Assembly (NCBI GenBank): GCA_026394915.1
Contig: JAPLZS010000052.1
Coordinates: forward strand, 1-6,474
DNA length: 6,474 nt
Reading direction: 5' to 3'
Origin: Candidatus Woesearchaeota archaeon
GTDB taxonomy: Archaea; Nanobdellota; Nanobdellia; Woesearchaeales; UBA12501
Positions 4,737 to 6,474 of this stretch are shown piece by piece. The notes under the pieces are model-generated. The model made no database searches. It was not told the origin of the DNA and saw only the letters and a program-made list of their open reading frames with translations. The position numbers and the translations under genes were made by a program. Numbering within the stretch: position 1 is the first letter of the stretch; each line of letters begins with the position of its first letter.

Positions 4737-4902
4737 TTCCGGTTAAAAAGAGAAAGGCATAAAAAGAAATAAAAGAATGACATCTTAATGAAAATAAAAG
4801 AGATGGCAAAAGAGAACCGGCCACGTGAAAGAATGTTCCGGGAAGGGGCCAATGTGCTGAGTGATGCTGAACTATTGGCACTAATCCTGCAGAAAGGGAC
4901 TA
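4737..4902 (+). repeat. radC 5'-end repeat, copy 3
   Basis: It begins at TTCCGG and contains an intact TATA box and start codon. The last 19 bases, from ATCCTGCAG to GGGACTA, are identical to copy 1 (2361-2379). Homology to radC ends at 4902, the same base as in copy 2. Confidence 0.85.
4759..4766 (+). promoter_or_regulatory. TATA box of radC copy 3, leaderless
   Basis: ATAAAAAG in the same position as in copy 1, about 26 bases before the ATG at 4788, preceded by GAAAGGC. The promoter is kept although the gene behind it is only 42 codons. Confidence 0.55.
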
Positions 4903-4916
4903 GTATAAAAAGATAA
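4788..4916 (+). pseudogene. radC 5' fragment with intact start, 42 codons
   Basis: The product begins MKIKEMAKENRPRERMFREG and continues through LSDAELLALILQKGT, then four unrelated residues (SIKR) and TAA at 4914-4916. It matches 31 of 38 residues of copy 1. Of the 20 codons that differ between copies 1 and 3, 13 are synonymous, so the sequence diverged as a functional coding region. Promoter and start are intact, so a 42-residue peptide could be made, but it lacks the helix-hairpin-helix and JAB parts. A truncated remnant is the simplest reading; a retained peptide cannot be excluded. Confidence 0.8.
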
Positions 4917-4918
4917 AG

Positions 4919-4952
4919 CTGATTTCTCGGAGAATTTGCGAGAAAACATCAG
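4919..4952. repeat. Interrupted inverted repeat downstream of radC copy 3
   Basis: CTGAT plus TTCTCG (4919-4929) pairs with CGAGAA and ATCAG (4939-4952), with three unpaired bases on the right side. A perfect 10-base palindrome CAGAATTCTG follows at 4950-4959. No run of T follows, so terminator function is doubtful. Confidence 0.4.
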
Positions 4953-5009
4953 AATTCTGAAATAATTGCAGTTTAGGGTGGAAGAATTGCGGATTTCTCT
5001 GAGCAAGGC

Positions 5010-5018
5010 TTATAAAAA
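5010..5018 (+). promoter_or_regulatory. TATA box of the 55-residue gene, leaderless
   Basis: TTATAAAAA is centred about 25 bases before the ATG at 5039; no Shine-Dalgarno is present. Confidence 0.6.
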
Positions 5019-5038
5019 AATAAATCTTTGTTATCCTG

Positions 5039-5206
5039 ATGGAAATTCCTAAAAAACTTCCAGAATTCAAGGGGTATACAGTAGATCTTAGATTAAAACA
5101 GTTCAGGAAAATAGATCATAAAAATATGAAAATAACCTTTATTGATTTTGATAGCAAAGAAGGAAAAAGACTCTTAGCTGGATATTCAAATATCATGCCA
5201 TCTTGA
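5039..5206 (+). CDS. Small conserved-looking protein of unknown function, 55 residues
   Basis: The product starts MEIPKKLPEFKGYTVDLRLK, then QFRKIDHKNMKITFIDFDSK and EGKRLLAGYSNIMPS. The arrangement GYTVDLRLxQFRK ... FIDFDSxEGxxLL resembles small hypothetical proteins of archaea and bacteria that I recall only as uncharacterised, so no function is assigned. Support for it being real is the leaderless promoter at the right spacing, a protein-like composition, and a full frame from ATG to TGA. It converges with the DUF2075 gene and overlaps its last four codons by 14 bases, so the two messages are antisense at their ends. Together with the helicase it makes up what follows radC copy 3. Confidence 0.7.
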   Translation: MEIPKKLPEFKGYTVDLRLKQFRKIDHKNMKITFIDFDSKEGKRLLAGYSNIMPS

Positions 5207-6443
5207 TCTTTGATCTGAAATAATTTTCTACCTCTTTATCGACAAAATAAACATAACATCCTTTCATCCCTCTCGACATCAAGACACGATAGATATTCTT
5301 CACGTATTCGTCAAATCTCTCTTTGCTTCTTTTCAGCATCGGATCCTTTGTGCCGTTAAGATTGGCCACCAAACAATCATTATCTTTATCATACTTTAAA
5401 TCTGGGCCGACAATCACGCCTATATAATCAAATTCAAACCCCTGTGCCGTATATATGCACCCTACTTGTTTTATTCCTTCGGGTTTGTACGCCCATTCAT
5501 ACCATTTTACATATCCTTCAGGAGGGGTAATCTCTCCATGAGTTTCCCAAGGCATTTCAAAATCCCCTATTTTGACATCTTTAACCAACTGTCCATCAGA
5601 GTTCAATTTTGTTGACCAAGACCAGCAGTAACCAGCAACTAATCTTGCACTCATCCCATTCAAGGAATTTTTCTGTTTTATTATCTCATAAAGCTCGTTT
5701 GGAGAATCTATAATCTTAAAATCAAAATTGTCTTCTTTCTTTAGAAGTTTCTTTTCAACGCTATATCCTAAAACATGTTCTAACCAATCTAGGTAATTAT
5801 CTGAGCCGTTGCATCGAAATTGTGACGTCAACTCAACTTCTTCGATATTTCTTTTCAATGACTCTCCTGTCTCTTTTATCAATTTAGTGCTCCCAACTTC
5901 AGCACCCCTTATCACTTGTTTGTCATCAATGAAGAAAATAGATGTTTTAGCACATCTGATCAATTGTTCCACTTGAGGCATATCTGTCCTGTTCTCTTTT
6001 TTTGTGAATCTATGGCCTGATTTTTCTCCTATTCTATGTGCTTCATCAACAATAAGGATATCTAACTCATTTTCGCCGATTGTTGCAGGTGTATAAGGTT
6101 CCAAACTAGTGAATAATATCTTGGCATTGACTTCTCCGACTTTTTGCCCTCTTTCCATCTTATGTTTTATCGCTTCAATCAGCGGTTTAGACCTTGATGA
6201 AAAGAATATCCTGTATTTTTTGTCTTTATGGCCTGCGAATTCTGCCAGAATATGCAATGCAATCACAGTCTTGCCCGTGCCTGGTCCACCCTTTACTATG
6301 ACTACGCTCTTTTCGTTGTTTGTTTCGCTTTTCTTAATATCACTAGCGTAAATCCAGCAAGTGCGTAGCACTTGCGGCCCACCTTCTAGGTGGGGGATGT
6401 AAGCGGTTATGTTATATATCTCAAAAAAGAATTCTATCTGCAT
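5193..6443 (-). CDS. DUF2075 (Schlafen-related) superfamily 1 helicase, N-terminus replaced
   Basis: A 416-residue helicase core. Motifs: Walker A GGPGTGKT (52-59), Walker B ILIVDEAH (129-136), SIFFIDDKQV (168-177), LTSQFRCNG (205-213), AGYCWSW (270-276), YTAQGFEFDYIGVI (331-344) and YRVLMSRGMKGCYVY (385-399). These identify the DUF2075 DNA/RNA helicase family, related to the helicase part of Schlafen proteins and often found in defence or mobile regions. Family members usually have a further N-terminal region, sometimes a nuclease domain. Here family-like sequence begins only about residue 32-36, and residues 1-30 are translated from two hairpins of a mobile-element-like end (6357-6394). The frame is open beyond the ATG at 6443 to the window edge, so the true start is uncertain. 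The native promoter is missing; the gene is probably a truncated or fused derivative. Confidence 0.85.
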   Translation of the reverse strand: MQIEFFFEIYNITAYIPHLEGGPQVLRTCWIYASDIKKSETNNEKSVVIVKGGPGTGKTVIALHILAEFAGHKDKKYRIFFSSRSKPLIEAIKHKMERGQKVGEVNAKILFTSLEPYTPATIGENELDILIVDEAHRIGEKSGHRFTKKENRTDMPQVEQLIRCAKTSIFFIDDKQVIRGAEVGSTKLIKETGESLKRNIEEVELTSQFRCNGSDNYLDWLEHVLGYSVEKKLLKKEDNFDFKIIDSPNELYEIIKQKNSLNGMSARLVAGYCWSWSTKLNSDGQLVKDVKIGDFEMPWETHGEITPPEGYVKWYEWAYKPEGIKQVGCIYTAQGFEFDYIGVIVGPDLKYDKDNDCLVANLNGTKDPMLKRSKERFDEYVKNIYRVLMSRGMKGCYVYFVDKEVENYFRSKIKMA

Positions 6444-6474
6444 GGTAAAGTGATGAGCCTCACAAAAGAGGTGA
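6357..6474 (-). mobile_element. Probable end of an IS200/IS605-type element or related miniature element
   Basis: Two adjacent perfect hairpins: GCAAGTGC-GTA-GCACTTGC (6357-6375) and CCCACCT-TCT-AGGTGGG (6378-6394), followed by GGATGT. Subterminal hairpins of this type are typical of IS200/IS605 ends and of TnpB-associated RNA 3' ends. The helicase gene loses family similarity at just this point, which supports insertion. The rest of the element would lie beyond 6474; no transposase or TnpB sequence is visible, so the assignment is structural only. The outer boundary is placed next to the first hairpin and is approximate. Confidence 0.5.

Noticed and set aside
4684..4881. Minus-strand frame opposite radC copy 3
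   Set aside because: Antisense shadow of the radC 5' repeat.
6109..6351. Plus-strand frame opposite the helicase Walker A region
   Set aside because: Antisense shadow of a gene with a full set of helicase motifs.
6453..6474. Start of a plus-strand gene (ATGAGCCTCACAAAAGAGG) at the right edge
   Set aside because: Only seven codons are visible, without a convincing promoter or Shine-Dalgarno.

Overview
The window looks like a chromosomal segment of a small-genome archaeon, probably a DPANN-type lineage such as Woesearchaeota or Pacearchaeota (the lineage is inferred). The archaeal signs are a histone-fold gene, an Hjc-type Holliday-junction resolvase, and promoters made of a TATA-like box about 25-27 bases before the start codon. 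That spacing implies leaderless mRNAs for at least six starts. Only the histone gene and the internal ribbon-helix-helix gene have clear Shine-Dalgarno-like sites. No rRNA, tRNA or CRISPR array was seen.

Layout. Bases 55-967 (minus strand) hold a histone gene followed by a circularly permuted GTPase, which lacks the usual N-terminal lead-in of its family. Bases 1166-1570 (plus) encode Hjc, read divergently from the histone. Bases 1641-2202 (plus) form a compact toxin-antitoxin-like pair: a Doc/Fic-fold protein overlapping a ribbon-helix-helix regulator, with a perfect 9-bp inverted repeat between TATA box and start codon. From about 2215 to the right edge the DNA is a mosaic. The 5' end of a radC-like gene occurs three times in direct orientation (2215-2379, 3798-3910, 4737-4902). 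Between and after the copies lie accessory genes, mostly on the minus strand: a class II Fic protein (2556-3509) behind a promoter with three copies of a 12-bp operator-like repeat, a DUF4258-like/DUF2283 candidate toxin-antitoxin pair (3932-4652), and a 55-residue protein convergent with a DUF2075 (Schlafen-related) helicase (5039-6443). At the right edge the helicase N-terminus is replaced by sequence with two back-to-back hairpins, like the end of an IS200/IS605-type element.

How it may work together. The first 1.6 kb is housekeeping chromatin, ribosome-related and recombination functions. The rest is an accessory island of toxin-antitoxin or defence-like modules. Its most unusual property is that the second and third radC fragments stop at the same base, just after a core of sequence TGCAGAAAGGGACTA, and the first fragment, which continues past that core, also meets its cassette directly after GGGACT. 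This suggests repeated insertion at, or recombination through, a site inside radC codons 33-39, giving a cassette array punctuated by radC 5' ends. The fragments and shared breakpoint are directly visible; the mechanism is inference. No intact radC and no recombinase is present in the window.
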